Positions 36,578-45,483 of a DNA stretch of 64,000 nt are shown here, piece by piece. Source of the stretch: Aporhodopirellula rubra (lineage in GTDB: Bacteria > Planctomycetota > Planctomycetia > Pirellulales > Pirellulaceae); assembly GCF_014192335.1 (NCBI RefSeq), contig NZ_JACHXU010000026.1, forward strand, positions 1 to 64,000. The letters are read 5' to 3'. Position 1 is the first letter of the stretch, and every line of letters begins with the position of its first letter. A program made the translations under genes and the position numbers. The notes beneath the pieces were generated by a model. The model was not told the origin of the DNA. It did not search any database and was given only the letters and a program-made list of their open reading frames with translations.

Positions 36578-38110
36578 ATGAATACATCGACCGCCAACCG
36601 TCAACGTTCTAACGATCGAACCACCTATACCGGTCCCGGCATGATCGCGACCGGTGAAGCGACGGCGCTTTTGCCAACCGAAACGACTCCACCGATCAAG
36701 GTGTTCGGAACGCAGGCGATTCGTGAGACGTTTGACGATCTCTGTTTGCAGCAGGCCGTGAACTCCCGATTGGCTCCTGGGGTGACTGATTTGGTCCTCA
36801 ACCCTGACGCTCACTGCGGTTACGGAGCTCCGGTAGGATGCGTGATGGTTTCGCCTACGCATATCTACCCAGGTCCCGTTGGCGTCGATATTAAATGTTC
36901 GATGAGCCTGCTTCAGTTAGATCTTCCCGCTGAGGCGATCGAGGATCGCAAGGTTCGACGTCAGCTCATTTCGGCGATTTGTCAGCGAACTCCGACGGGC
37001 GCGGGAAAGGGGCAGCGTAACGCCGAAAAGTCGCGACACGTTAACCGGTCGCTAGGACGGCAACTCGTTGTCGAAGGCGCGAGCGAGGATGTTTGTGAAT
37101 CGCTCGGGATTCCTACTTCGTGGGCGTTTCGATGTGAAGACTCGTTTCACCTGGGGCATGACGACACGACCGATGCGCTTGGAACACGTCTTGAGAAACT
37201 GCTCGAGCGACGGGACATGAGTAATTTCAGCGACAAGATGAAACAACTTGGATCGTACGGTGGCGGAAATCACTTTGGGGAATGTGAAGTCGTAGAGGTT
37301 GGGCAAAGCGACCGGGCCCGTGAAGTTGCTCATGCGTTTGGGCTCACCGACGGAAACGTTGCTTTCCTTTCGCACTGTGGATCTCGTGGATTTGGTCATA
37401 ACTTGGCATCGGGGCAATTTCGACATTTGCAGAACAAGTTCGATCAGTGGGGGATTCCGCTGCCAGCGGGCGATCGTCAACTCGTTTATGCTCCGCTCGG
37501 TTCCAACGAGGCGAACGATTACCTCGACGATATGGCGCTCGGTGCAAATTTTGCCACCGTGAACCATTTGCTCATCAACGCACTCGTACTGGAGGCGTTT
37601 CAGGAAGTGATTCCGGGGACGAAAGGGCATCTCGTGTATTTCATTAGCCATAACATTGCTCGAAAAGAGAGCGTCAATAACCGGCCTGCCTGGGTGCACC
37701 GTAAGGGTGCAACACGAGCGATTCCAGGAGGACATCATTCTCTTGTTGGGACGCCGTTTGCAAAAACAGGGCATCCGATCTTGTTGCCAGGAAACCCGCG
37801 TGACGGATCCGCAGTGATGGTCGCCGATGAAGGTGCTGAGGCGTCGTGCTATAGCGTGAACCATGGTGCGGGGCGAGTGCTTGGGCGTCGCCATGCGAAA
37901 CGTGTTTTGGATCAAACGACCGTGGATAGTGAATTTGAATGTGGCGATATCCTCAGTAATTGCCGGCAGTATCCGATCGACGAGGCTCCGGCCGCATACA
38001 AAGACTTCGATGAAGTATTGCGATCGGTTAAATCCGCTGGACTGGCAAGCGAAGTTGCGCGTTTGAAAGCCCGTTTTGTAATCAAAGATGCGAGCAAGGC
38101 GGACGATTAA
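36578..38110 (+). CDS. rtcB: RtcB RNA ligase
   Basis: A 510-residue GTP- and Mn-dependent ligase that joins 2',3'-cyclic-phosphate or 3'-phosphate RNA ends to 5'-OH ends. Conserved elements: PDAHCGYGAPVGCV, VGVDIKCSMSLL with the metal-binding Asp and Cys, GGGNHFGECEVV, HCGSRGFGHNLAS, and the guanylated-His region NHGAGRVLGRRHA. The length is near the archaeal/human type rather than the 408 residues of E. coli. The frame opens at 36473, but the ATG at 36578 lies behind the sigma-54 promoter and an AGAGAG stretch, and the extra N-terminal residues in the longer version would start upstream of it. rtcA begins at the next base after its stop. Confidence 0.97.
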   Translation: MNTSTANRQRSNDRTTYTGPGMIATGEATALLPTETTPPIKVFGTQAIRETFDDLCLQQAVNSRLAPGVTDLVLNPDAHCGYGAPVGCVMVSPTHIYPGPVGVDIKCSMSLLQLDLPAEAIEDRKVRRQLISAICQRTPTGAGKGQRNAEKSRHVNRSLGRQLVVEGASEDVCESLGIPTSWAFRCEDSFHLGHDDTTDALGTRLEKLLERRDMSNFSDKMKQLGSYGGGNHFGECEVVEVGQSDRAREVAHAFGLTDGNVAFLSHCGSRGFGHNLASGQFRHLQNKFDQWGIPLPAGDRQLVYAPLGSNEANDYLDDMALGANFATVNHLLINALVLEAFQEVIPGTKGHLVYFISHNIARKESVNNRPAWVHRKGATRAIPGGHHSLVGTPFAKTGHPILLPGNPRDGSAVMVADEGAEASCYSVNHGAGRVLGRRHAKRVLDQTTVDSEFECGDILSNCRQYPIDEAPAAYKDFDEVLRSVKSAGLASEVARLKARFVIKDASKADD

Positions 38111-39145
38111 ATGAAGACGATTATGATCGACGGAAGCGAGGGTGAGGGAGGCGGACAAATCGTACGCTCTTCGCTCGCCCTCGCTGCGGTAACCGGTGTG
38201 CCGGTAAAGCTCGTCAATATTCGTGGCGGACGCAAAAAGCCTGGTTTGTTGCGACAGCATCTCGCGGGCGTGAAAGCGATCACCACGATCAGCCATGCTG
38301 AAACGGACGGTGCCGAGTTAGGGTCGAGGTGTCTTACCGTATCGCCGAAAACGCTATGTGGCGGCGAGTACACGTTTGAAGTTGGATCGGCAGGCAGTGC
38401 GATATTGGTGGCGCAAACTATTTTGCCCGCCTTGTTATTCGCCGACAAAGAGTCGACGGTGACGATCCATGGCGGGACCCACGCGGCGTGGGCACCGCCG
38501 TATGATTTCTTTGCGAGATGTTATCTGCCACTGCTAGAACGCATGAACGGCAAGGTCGAGGTTTCGATCGAATCCTATGGTTTCTATCCGGCTGGCGGTG
38601 GGAAGATCGTGATGCGGGTTCAACCGTCGTCGTCGCTCAATGGTTTGTCGCTCATGGAACGGCAAGGGGGACTACAACCGCGGGTGCACGCACTGGTCGC
38701 GAAGATACCTGGTTCAGTGGGTGAGCGAGAATGCCACGTGATTCGACGAAAGACTGGATGGGATGAGAGCGTTTGCGAAGTTAGCCGTATCTCTCAATCT
38801 GGCGGCCCCGGTAACGTTGTCATGATTGAGTGCGGATTCGATAACCTAGCTGAGCTCGTGATCGGTTTTGGGAAAGTAGGCGTCAGAGCGGAACACGTTG
38901 CGCGTTCCGTGTTGCGCGACGCAAGGGCGTACCTTGCCAGTGACGTACCTGTGGGGCCATTTCTCGCTGATCAACTATTGCTGCCAATGGGATTGGCGGC
39001 CGATGCGGGACAATCCAGCGAATTTCGAACCTCGCCATTGTCCCAACACAGTCTCACGCACATCGACGTTCTCCAGCGTTTTCTTAACATCGATATTCGA
39101 TGCTGCGAAAACGAGGATGGATCGGTCAGTGTGTGCGTCGGATAG
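38111..39145 (+). CDS. rtcA: RtcA RNA 3'-terminal-phosphate cyclase
   Basis: A 344-residue enzyme that turns an RNA 3'-phosphate into a 2',3'-cyclic phosphate through an adenylylated His. Family sequence is clear: MIDGSEGEGGGQIVRSSLALA, IRGGRKKPGLLRQHLAGVKA, VEVSIESYGFYPAGGG, and the C-terminal SQHSLTHIDVLQRF with the catalytic His at 313, matching His309 of E. coli. Length is as in the family. It starts immediately after the rtcB stop, so the two form one transcript. Polymerase X converges 98 bases downstream. Confidence 0.97.
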   Translation: MKTIMIDGSEGEGGGQIVRSSLALAAVTGVPVKLVNIRGGRKKPGLLRQHLAGVKAITTISHAETDGAELGSRCLTVSPKTLCGGEYTFEVGSAGSAILVAQTILPALLFADKESTVTIHGGTHAAWAPPYDFFARCYLPLLERMNGKVEVSIESYGFYPAGGGKIVMRVQPSSSLNGLSLMERQGGLQPRVHALVAKIPGSVGERECHVIRRKTGWDESVCEVSRISQSGGPGNVVMIECGFDNLAELVIGFGKVGVRAEHVARSVLRDARAYLASDVPVGPFLADQLLLPMGLAADAGQSSEFRTSPLSQHSLTHIDVLQRFLNIDIRCCENEDGSVSVCVG

Positions 39146-39190
39146 CAAGCGTTTCTCGTGTTGAGGATCAAGCCAAGCATTGCCAAGTTA

Positions 39191-39226
39191 AAACGCCCCA
39201 TGTCGCGGAATCGTGTGGGGCCGTTT
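39191..39226. terminator. Possible bidirectional terminator between rtcA and polX
   Basis: AAACG-CCCCA (39191-39200) pairs with TGGGG-C-CGTTT (39216-39226) with one bulged C, around a 15-base loop. A short T-run is present on both sides (TTT / TTTTAAC on the reverse). It sits between the convergent ends of rtcA and polX. Moderate support only. Confidence 0.5.
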
Positions 39227-39243
39227 CGGAACTGTGTCCCGGC

Positions 39244-40977
39244 CTATTTCGCCAAGCGTTTACGCAGTTTTTCGAAGGCTTTGAGGTCCAACGTGTTGGC
39301 GACATCGCCTGCGGTCAATCCACCGCGGCGCGCCTGAAGAATTCCAAACCTCATCACGTCGAGCCCATCGATGTTATGTGCATCGGTGTTGATGACGATT
39401 GGAATCTCGAGCCTTTTGGCCGCTGCGAGATGGACGTCATTTAAGTCCAGGCGAGCAGGGTTGGCGTTGAGTTCCAGGAATTTGCCATGCTTCTTCGCCG
39501 CTTTCATCACGGCGTCCATATCAACCGCATAGGGTTCGCGACGATTGATCAGTCTTCCCGTCGGATGAGCGATGCAATCGACATGAGAGTTTTCGATCGC
39601 GCCGAGGATGCGATCAGTGATTTGGTCGCGGGGCTGTTTCTGTCCGAAGTGCACACTCGCCAAGACCCAATCTCCTTGGGCCAACACATCATCAGGGAGA
39701 TCCATTCCGCCAGCTTCGAGGATGTCGCACTCGATTCCTTTGTAGATCATCAATCGATCGGCGTACTCGTCTCGAACGTCGTCGATGATCTTCCATTGCT
39801 CGAGAAGTCGGTCACCGTCTAGTCCTCCCGCGACGGAGACTCGCTTACTGTGGTCGGTGATTGCGATGTATTTAAGTCCACGCTCGATTGCGGCATCCGC
39901 CATTTCGCGGATTGTGTTGTGTCCGTCGGTTGCGGAGGTGTGCATGTGGAGATCACCACGAATTTGGTCGAGTTTGATCAGGTCGGGTAGTTCGTTTCGC
40001 TCAGCCCACTCAAACTCGTGACGATCCTCACGTAACTCAGGTGCAATTACAGGTAAATCGATTGACGCATAGACATCTTCTTCTGTCGCTCCAGCAACGC
40101 GAGTGTCGTCATCGAGTCGAAAGACCCCGTACTCATTGATCTTTAATCCCCGTTCTTTGGCGAGTCGCCGCACGTGAATGTTGTGTGCTTGGCTGCCCGT
40201 GAAGTACTGCAACGCGGCACCGAACTGTTCCGCGTCCACTAACCTCATGTCGACTTGAAATGACTTTGCGACACGAATTGAGATCTTCGTGTCGCCGCGA
40301 ACGATCGTAGAAGCGCGGCCTGGGTATGATTCCAAATGATCCATTGCCGCATCACGGTCACTCGCGACAGCGAGAAGATCGAGGTCGCCGACGGTTTCAC
40401 GGCGCCGGCGGTAACTTCCCGCCCACTGCATTTGCGAGATCGTTTTACAATCTCGCATGTGTTCGCTCAGATCCGCGACGATCTTGTCTGCCGTTACCCA
40501 GTAGATTCTTTCGGATGCCGCTTTGGCGATCGCCAGCCCGTCGAGGATTGCGGCTTCCGTCTTCTTGGCAAAGCCCTTGATCGCGGAAACCTTGCCTTCG
40601 CGACAGGCGGCGGCGAGGTCGTCGAGTGAATTGAGTTCGAGTTCCTCGTGGAGTTTGGCGGCTTTCTTTGCACCCAGACCAGGAATGCGAGCCATCGCGA
40701 TCACCACCTCCGGAACCGCTTTTCGCAATTCGATCAATTGCGGAAGAGAGCCCGTTTCGAGCAAGACGCCAATTTTCTCCGCGAGCGTTTTGCCGATACC
40801 GGACAATTTTGACAAATCGCGGTCAGGATCTTGCGCAATTTCCCGAATCGGTTCGTCGAGATCGCGGATCGCGCGGGCGCCGTTTTGGTACGCTCGAATT
40901 CGAAACGGGTTTTCTCCGCGAAACTCCAGTAGTTCCGCGAGTTCTTCGAAGACGGCGGCGATTTCGGGGTTGTCCAT
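39244..40977 (-). CDS. polX: DNA polymerase/3'-5' exonuclease PolX
   Basis: A 577-residue family X polymerase with a PHP nuclease domain. The N-terminal half has helix-hairpin-helix motifs (GIGKTLAEKIG and IPGLGAKKAAKL), the palm signature GSYRRRRETVGDLDLL and the Asp of FQVDMRLV. The C-terminal PHP domain has RGDLHMHTSATDGHN, AITDHSKR, GIECDIL, a DCIAHPTGR and a VINTDAH. These enzymes fill small gaps in base-excision repair. Length is typical (570-580). The frame opens at 41025, but the ATG at 40977 (MDNPEIAAVFEELAELLE) is the family start. Confidence 0.95.
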   Translation of the reverse strand: MDNPEIAAVFEELAELLEFRGENPFRIRAYQNGARAIRDLDEPIREIAQDPDRDLSKLSGIGKTLAEKIGVLLETGSLPQLIELRKAVPEVVIAMARIPGLGAKKAAKLHEELELNSLDDLAAACREGKVSAIKGFAKKTEAAILDGLAIAKAASERIYWVTADKIVADLSEHMRDCKTISQMQWAGSYRRRRETVGDLDLLAVASDRDAAMDHLESYPGRASTIVRGDTKISIRVAKSFQVDMRLVDAEQFGAALQYFTGSQAHNIHVRRLAKERGLKINEYGVFRLDDDTRVAGATEEDVYASIDLPVIAPELREDRHEFEWAERNELPDLIKLDQIRGDLHMHTSATDGHNTIREMADAAIERGLKYIAITDHSKRVSVAGGLDGDRLLEQWKIIDDVRDEYADRLMIYKGIECDILEAGGMDLPDDVLAQGDWVLASVHFGQKQPRDQITDRILGAIENSHVDCIAHPTGRLINRREPYAVDMDAVMKAAKKHGKFLELNANPARLDLNDVHLAAAKRLEIPIVINTDAHNIDGLDVMRFGILQARRGGLTAGDVANTLDLKAFEKLRKRLAK

Positions 40978-41168
40978 CAAATATGATTCGCGAGCACGGG
41001 GAAGTAGGTTTGACGCCTGATGCACAGACAGAACGAGCGTATTTTGTCACGAAGCAACCGCTTATGCCATCCGCAGTGTTCGAACGCGAGATTGGAACGC
41101 GTGTCCAAATTCGGTTAAAAATGGACGTTTTGTTTTTCGTTTCTCGACTCTGATACGGTTTCGTCGTT

Positions 41169-41645
41169 TTGCAAACTTTCCCTCAGTACGGGCTGATTCC
41201 GCGTTGGCCGGAGAACGGACAGGAGTTCATTCATCCGGACGATGTTCGGTTGGTTACTCGTTTGATCCCGAGCGAACGCGTCTTGCGACGAGACTCGTTT
41301 GACGGCACACACTACCAATATCACTATGGTGAGTTTGCGTTTCGGTTGCGGCCGTGCATGTGGTTGCCAATTTCCGGCGAAGGACTTGATATCGGGGACG
41401 AAGTCGAAACCATCGGCACGGGAATGGAACGTGAACTGTTCGTTGGCGTGATTACCGGAATGTATTATGTCCGGCGGAAAGGCAGAATTCTTTATCGATT
41501 ACGACGTGGCGATCAGACACAGAAAAGACTCTATGTCAAGGAACACTTACGTTTGCTGACGGACAAGCAACGCGTTCGGCCCGGTGAAATCAAGCATCCG
41601 ACACCAACCTGGAATGGTGCGGGCGAGCGAATCACGGACTGGTAG
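41169..41645 (+). CDS. Conserved-looking hypothetical protein
   Basis: A 158-residue protein that I do not recognise. It is rich in Arg, Tyr and Glu, contains DDVRLVTRLIPSERVLRRD, a Tyr/His-rich QYHYGEFAF and an IGTGMERELFVGVITGMYYV strand region, and has no signal peptide or membrane helix. Composition and codon use resemble the neighbours, so it is probably real. The start is a TTG at 41169; the next ATG lies well inside. It stands divergent to polX and before an unexplained 340-base gap. Confidence 0.65.
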   Translation: MQTFPQYGLIPRWPENGQEFIHPDDVRLVTRLIPSERVLRRDSFDGTHYQYHYGEFAFRLRPCMWLPISGEGLDIGDEVETIGTGMERELFVGVITGMYYVRRKGRILYRLRRGDQTQKRLYVKEHLRLLTDKQRVRPGEIKHPTPTWNGAGERITDW

Positions 41646-41987
41646 CCCTCCTTCGGCGTTCAAATAGCACGCGTTGAGCGAGCAATCTCACGGATGCGTG
41701 TCGCGCGCATTCAAGCGGTCTGGGGCGTTCGCTGTTTGCGTTGACTCTGCTGCCTGCGGGCTTTGTGCGTTCGCGAGAATTATTTCAAAGATTTGGAACG
41801 CAGTTCGTCCGATACAAACTCATGCGGCGTCGGATACTCCGCATGGAAATCAAATGCGATCGCGTCTGAATAGACGCCGCCGCACTCAGGCCAGGGAAAC
41901 GGCCCGTTTTCACCGTTCCCGATAGGTCAACCGGTTCGTGTCCGAACGAATCGGTGACCCTTGCTCTCATTGCCTGAGGTTGCTGCT
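41646..41987. other. Gap of about 340 bases before the small membrane peptide
   Basis: No ORF of interest. A hairpin with a 7-base-pair stem CATGCGG/CCGCATG and an 11-base loop lies at 41821-41845. The last bases carry TGAGG, the ribosome binding site of the small gene at 41988. A promoter for that gene should lie here but no clear -35/-10 is seen. Confidence 0.45.
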
Positions 41988-42077
41988 ATGAATGTCGACG
42001 CTGTTCACACCGCATTTGGACTGACTTTCACCTTTGTTTGGTTACTCGTCGGTCAGATCATTGTAGGCGGTCGCTAA
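41988..42077 (+). CDS. 29-residue membrane peptide
   Basis: A very short ORF, ATG to TAA, encoding MNVDAVHTAFGLTFTFVWLL and nine more residues (VGQIIVGGR). It is one hydrophobic helix with a short polar start and a single C-terminal Arg, the pattern of a small single-pass membrane peptide. TGAGG lies 8 bases before the ATG, one of the better ribosome binding sites in the window. It ends 4 bases before the end of the convergent PQQ propeller gene. No family is recognised and partner is unknown. Confidence 0.6.
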   Translation: MNVDAVHTAFGLTFTFVWLLVGQIIVGGR

Positions 42078-42081
42078 AAGT

Positions 42082-43449
42082 CTATTTGGACGACGGTGCC
42101 AGATTCACAGCAATGATTTCTTCGTCATTGCGGATGTATGCCGTTCGGTTGGCATAGGCGGGATGACTCCACACCACGCCACGCCCGAAGGCTTCTCCGT
42201 TTGGTTCGATAACATGGTCGCGGCCGAGTTCTTCGTAACCCTCTCGGGTCATTCGGGCGATGATCAGATCACCGATTTCGCTGAAAAGTAGGTATCGGTC
42301 CGTGTTGCCAATTCGCGTCACGAACGCAGTTCCGTGTTTTAGAAACCGTTTTTCATCCGGACGGGTTGGTTGGAACGTTGTCCACAATCGTTCGCCATTC
42401 GTGGCGTCCACGGCGATCATCTTTCCGTCGTTGCAGTCAGTACCGTAGATGACGCCGTCAACAAACGCGGGGGTGCTGTTGCTGCAGAAAACGGCGTTTC
42501 CGCGTTCACCACGCCAAAGTTCAGACGCGCCGGGTGATTGAGAATCGAGTTTTATCATGACAGCTTCGTTGCGAATACCGCTGGCGTAGAGCAGGTCACC
42601 ATTTCGCATCGGTCGAGCGATCGACATTTCGTACATGGGGCTAATGTCGATGTGCCAAAGAGATGCGCCGGAGAGAAGGTCGAGTGCGTCAACGCCGTCG
42701 GGTGTGAAAGCGATCAATTGACGACGTCCTGCGAATTCGATGATCGAAGGTGGGCAGTATCCTGCGGCAGTGTCCAGAGCTTTCCAACGTACTTCGCCCG
42801 TCATTTTGTCAAATGCGACAATCCCTTGGCCCTGGCCGCCGACCATGGTGTAGAGCAGATCGCCATCAACGAGGGGGTGTGATGAAAATCCCCAGATCGG
42901 AACTTCAGCGGCGAGGTCACGCTTCAGCGAAAGCGACCATTTCACTTCACCGGTTGATGTATTGAGGCAATGCAGATCGCCCTCGCTGCCGAGCGTGTAG
43001 ACTCGATCGCCATCGATGGTTGGTGTGCACCGAGGACCGGCGGGATAGGAAACGCTGTAGGGGCAATCGTACTCATGCCGCCAAAGTTCTTTTCCTGATT
43101 CAGCATCCAGCACGATCAGTCGTTCTTTCCCCGACACATTGGCTCGTTTGTCAGGAGCATTGAACGCGTCACCGGAGCTTTTTTGGTAATCGAAAACGAA
43201 CACTCGGTTATCAGCAACCGAAGGTCCGGCGTATCCACCGGCGATCGGAGTTCGCCACTTCACGGACAATCCGGATTCGGGGATTGTCTCGATGATTCCG
43301 GTTTCGCGGTAGATTCCATCGCGAGAGTCGCCCATCCAACCGCTCCAATCGTCGGCGTTCACGATGGACTGCAAGGATATTGAAATTGCGACTAGACTGA
43401 TCGCGGCAACAACCAATCTCGGTTTGAACGCGTGTGGGTTGGTAAGCAT
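42082..43449 (-). CDS. Secreted PQQ-like beta-propeller protein (second copy)
   Basis: A 455-residue protein with signal peptide (LVVAAISLVAISISLQSIVNA) and the PQQ/BamB-type propeller: VKWRTPIAGGYAGPSVADNRVFVFD, GPRCTPTIDGDRVYTLGSEGDLHCLNTSTGEVKW and MTGEVRWKALDTAAGYCPPS. It resembles the protein at 18189-19613 in plan and in the GARCSPTIDGDQIFTLGVAG-like blade. Role unknown; periplasmic. No dehydrogenase active-site motif is seen. It is divergent from the SixA gene, 117 bases away. Confidence 0.87.
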   Translation of the reverse strand: MLTNPHAFKPRLVVAAISLVAISISLQSIVNADDWSGWMGDSRDGIYRETGIIETIPESGLSVKWRTPIAGGYAGPSVADNRVFVFDYQKSSGDAFNAPDKRANVSGKERLIVLDAESGKELWRHEYDCPYSVSYPAGPRCTPTIDGDRVYTLGSEGDLHCLNTSTGEVKWSLSLKRDLAAEVPIWGFSSHPLVDGDLLYTMVGGQGQGIVAFDKMTGEVRWKALDTAAGYCPPSIIEFAGRRQLIAFTPDGVDALDLLSGASLWHIDISPMYEMSIARPMRNGDLLYASGIRNEAVMIKLDSQSPGASELWRGERGNAVFCSNSTPAFVDGVIYGTDCNDGKMIAVDATNGERLWTTFQPTRPDEKRFLKHGTAFVTRIGNTDRYLLFSEIGDLIIARMTREGYEELGRDHVIEPNGEAFGRGVVWSHPAYANRTAYIRNDEEIIAVNLAPSSK

Positions 43450-43566
43450 TTTCTATTCCGATCGAGAAGTAAATTTGCCGGCAACTGTATCGCCGACGCA
43501 GGCGGATTCAAGTGCAGGCAGCCAATTTGATCAATCTCTTCGTTTCTAATTTCAGTCAACGATCAC

Positions 43567-44157
43567 ATGCCAGAATCACCAGATCAGTCGTCGCCGATAT
43601 CCGGTCAATCCGAGGATTCCCTGCACCTTGTATTGATGCGTCATGCGAAAAGCGATTGGTCAGGGGAAGATGTCGCGGATCATGATCGACCCTTGAATTC
43701 ACGTGGCGTGCGAGACGCACCGGCCATGGCGAGATGGATCGCCGAGACAGGATTTGTCCCAAATTATATTTTGTGTTCATCGGCGAAGCGAACGCAGCAG
43801 ACCGCCGCTCTCATGGAATCGTATTGGAAGCATACGAATGTTCCAACTCCACGATTGCTTATCGAACCGCCGTTGTATTTGGCGAGTGCCAAAACGATTC
43901 TCCAAACCGTTGAGCGAGTCAGTGGCATTGCGGATGAAGATGGCGCGAATTTTCCGCGGACCGTTTTGATACTTGGGCACAATCCGGGCATCAGTCATGC
44001 GGCGTCGATGTTGGCCGGTCATCCGATCGGACTGCCTACGGCCGCGATGGTCGTCTACCGTTGCTTGACGACCAATTGGTCGGAGGCGCTCGGGCACGAG
44101 AACGCGATGATGGTCGATCAGATGAAACCCAAATTGCTCGGGCGTGAACATCGATAG
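43567..44157 (+). CDS. SixA-type phosphohistidine phosphatase
   Basis: A 196-residue histidine-phosphatase-superfamily protein. The catalytic RHG-type motif is LMRHAKSDWSG near residue 25, with the second Arg in SSAKRTQQTA and the C-terminal His in LGHNPGISHAA. SixA dephosphorylates HPt domains or PTS protein; the hybrid kinase at 14431-18051 carries an HPt, but there is no evidence of a link. The metallophosphoesterase gene starts 4 bases after its stop, so the two are co-transcribed. Confidence 0.9.
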   Translation: MPESPDQSSPISGQSEDSLHLVLMRHAKSDWSGEDVADHDRPLNSRGVRDAPAMARWIAETGFVPNYILCSSAKRTQQTAALMESYWKHTNVPTPRLLIEPPLYLASAKTILQTVERVSGIADEDGANFPRTVLILGHNPGISHAASMLAGHPIGLPTAAMVVYRCLTTNWSEALGHENAMMVDQMKPKLLGREHR

Positions 44158-44161
44158 TCTT

Positions 44162-45346
44162 ATGAATTTCATCTTGATTGGTCTGACACTGATTGCGCAT
44201 TTCGGTTTGCGGCTGACGTTCTACAACCGACTCAATTCATTTGGTTGGCCGCGGAAACGGATCAAACTGGTTGAGAAAATAGCTTTCGTTGAAACATGGA
44301 TGACGCCCTTGATCATCGGGACGATTTGGTACGAACCACTCCGAGAGATCGTACTGGGTAATGGTTCTTGGGATGAATTGCCCGCCGGCCTGAGAGTCTA
44401 TAGCGTTTTTTGTTTGGTTCTTGGTGGTGTGTTCTTCGTGTTGTGGCTGACATGGCGGCCGATCTTTCGAGTCCAGCATGCCGATGCTTCTCGCACGACC
44501 AGGACGGTAGCGGCAGGACCACGCGACGTCGAACGATTCACACGGACCCAAAAAAGCCGTTGGTCTGCCGGGCTCCCCGGAAATCAGATGTTGGATCTGG
44601 CGATTGAGAATATCGAGATCCGGTTGCCTCGTTTACCAGCATCGTTAGAGGGTTACCGTATCGCACACTTGTCGGACATTCATTTGACCGGGCACTTGCA
44701 TTCCGCGTTCATGACCGACGTGATCGGTCACGCTTTGGACTGGAAGCCGGAGATGTTTGCGTTGACGGGGGATATTGTTGACGTGCAGGAGTGTGTCGGA
44801 TGGCTAAACGAAATCTTCTCGCCCGCGCGAGCACCCGACGGAAGCCTCTTTATCTTGGGCAACCATGACACTCGCGTTTTGGATCCGACCGAAGTTCGCC
44901 GGGAGATGTCGGATGCGGGATGGACCGACGTGGGTGGACGTTGTTTGACGCATTCGCTGCGCCAAACGGATGTCTCGGTCATGGGCAACGAGTCACCGTG
45001 GTTCGGCCATCCATCGGCGGACGAAATCGCATCGTCGCAGAAGACACTGCCTAATGGAGCAATGAAGATTTGTTTGAGTCACAGTCCCGATCAATTCGAT
45101 TGGGGACGCCGTCACGATATTGATTTGATGATGTGTGGGCACACGCACGGCGGGCAAGGTCGCCTGCCTTTGGTCGGGCCCATCCTGAGTCCGAGTTGGC
45201 ACGGCAGTCGTTGGGCGTCAGGGGACTTTTATCGTCCGCCGACAACAATGCACGTTTCACGCGGTCTCGGTGGGGTGCATCTCATGCGTATCAATTGTCG
45301 ACCTGAGTTGTCGTTGATAACGTTGCGGCGCCAAAGTTCGACATGA
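44162..45346 (+). CDS. Membrane-associated metallophosphoesterase
   Basis: A 394-residue protein with two or three N-terminal membrane helices (about 1-20 and 70-100) and a calcineurin-like phosphoesterase domain. Metal-binding motifs: HLSDIHLTGHLH, ALTGDIVDV, ILGNHDTR, LSHSPDQF and MCGHTHGGQ. It resembles YkuE-like enzymes that hydrolyse lipid-linked or nucleotide phosphates; the substrate is unknown. A GTG at 44144 inside sixA would add six residues; I take the ATG at 44162. Confidence 0.9.
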   Translation: MNFILIGLTLIAHFGLRLTFYNRLNSFGWPRKRIKLVEKIAFVETWMTPLIIGTIWYEPLREIVLGNGSWDELPAGLRVYSVFCLVLGGVFFVLWLTWRPIFRVQHADASRTTRTVAAGPRDVERFTRTQKSRWSAGLPGNQMLDLAIENIEIRLPRLPASLEGYRIAHLSDIHLTGHLHSAFMTDVIGHALDWKPEMFALTGDIVDVQECVGWLNEIFSPARAPDGSLFILGNHDTRVLDPTEVRREMSDAGWTDVGGRCLTHSLRQTDVSVMGNESPWFGHPSADEIASSQKTLPNGAMKICLSHSPDQFDWGRRHDIDLMMCGHTHGGQGRLPLVGPILSPSWHGSRWASGDFYRPPTTMHVSRGLGGVHLMRINCRPELSLITLRRQSST

Positions 45347-45360
45347 TCGAGGCGATTACG

Positions 45361-45420
45361 AAAAATCGCCGTTCCCTCCGCGAGATCTTCGCTGGAAGAT
45401 GCTCTGCGGAGTGAACGGCG
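45361..45420 (-). terminator. Long hairpin terminator after the second Wza-like gene
   Basis: CGCCGTTC at 45367-45374 pairs with GAACGGCG at 45413-45420, and CTCCGC with GCGGAG inside, giving a long nearly continuous stem. On the minus strand the hairpin is followed by ATTTTT (45361-45366). It lies 64 bases after the stop of the Wza-like gene at 45484. Confidence 0.78.
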
Positions 45421-45483
45421 TGATGAAAGTCACGACTTGGCTGAGCTAGCAATCACCGATGCGGTCGCTAGCCAACCTGACGC

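Noticed and set aside
37052-38296. 414-codon minus-strand frame across rtcB and the rtcA start
   Set aside because: Shadow of the clearly conserved rtcB gene; no domain.
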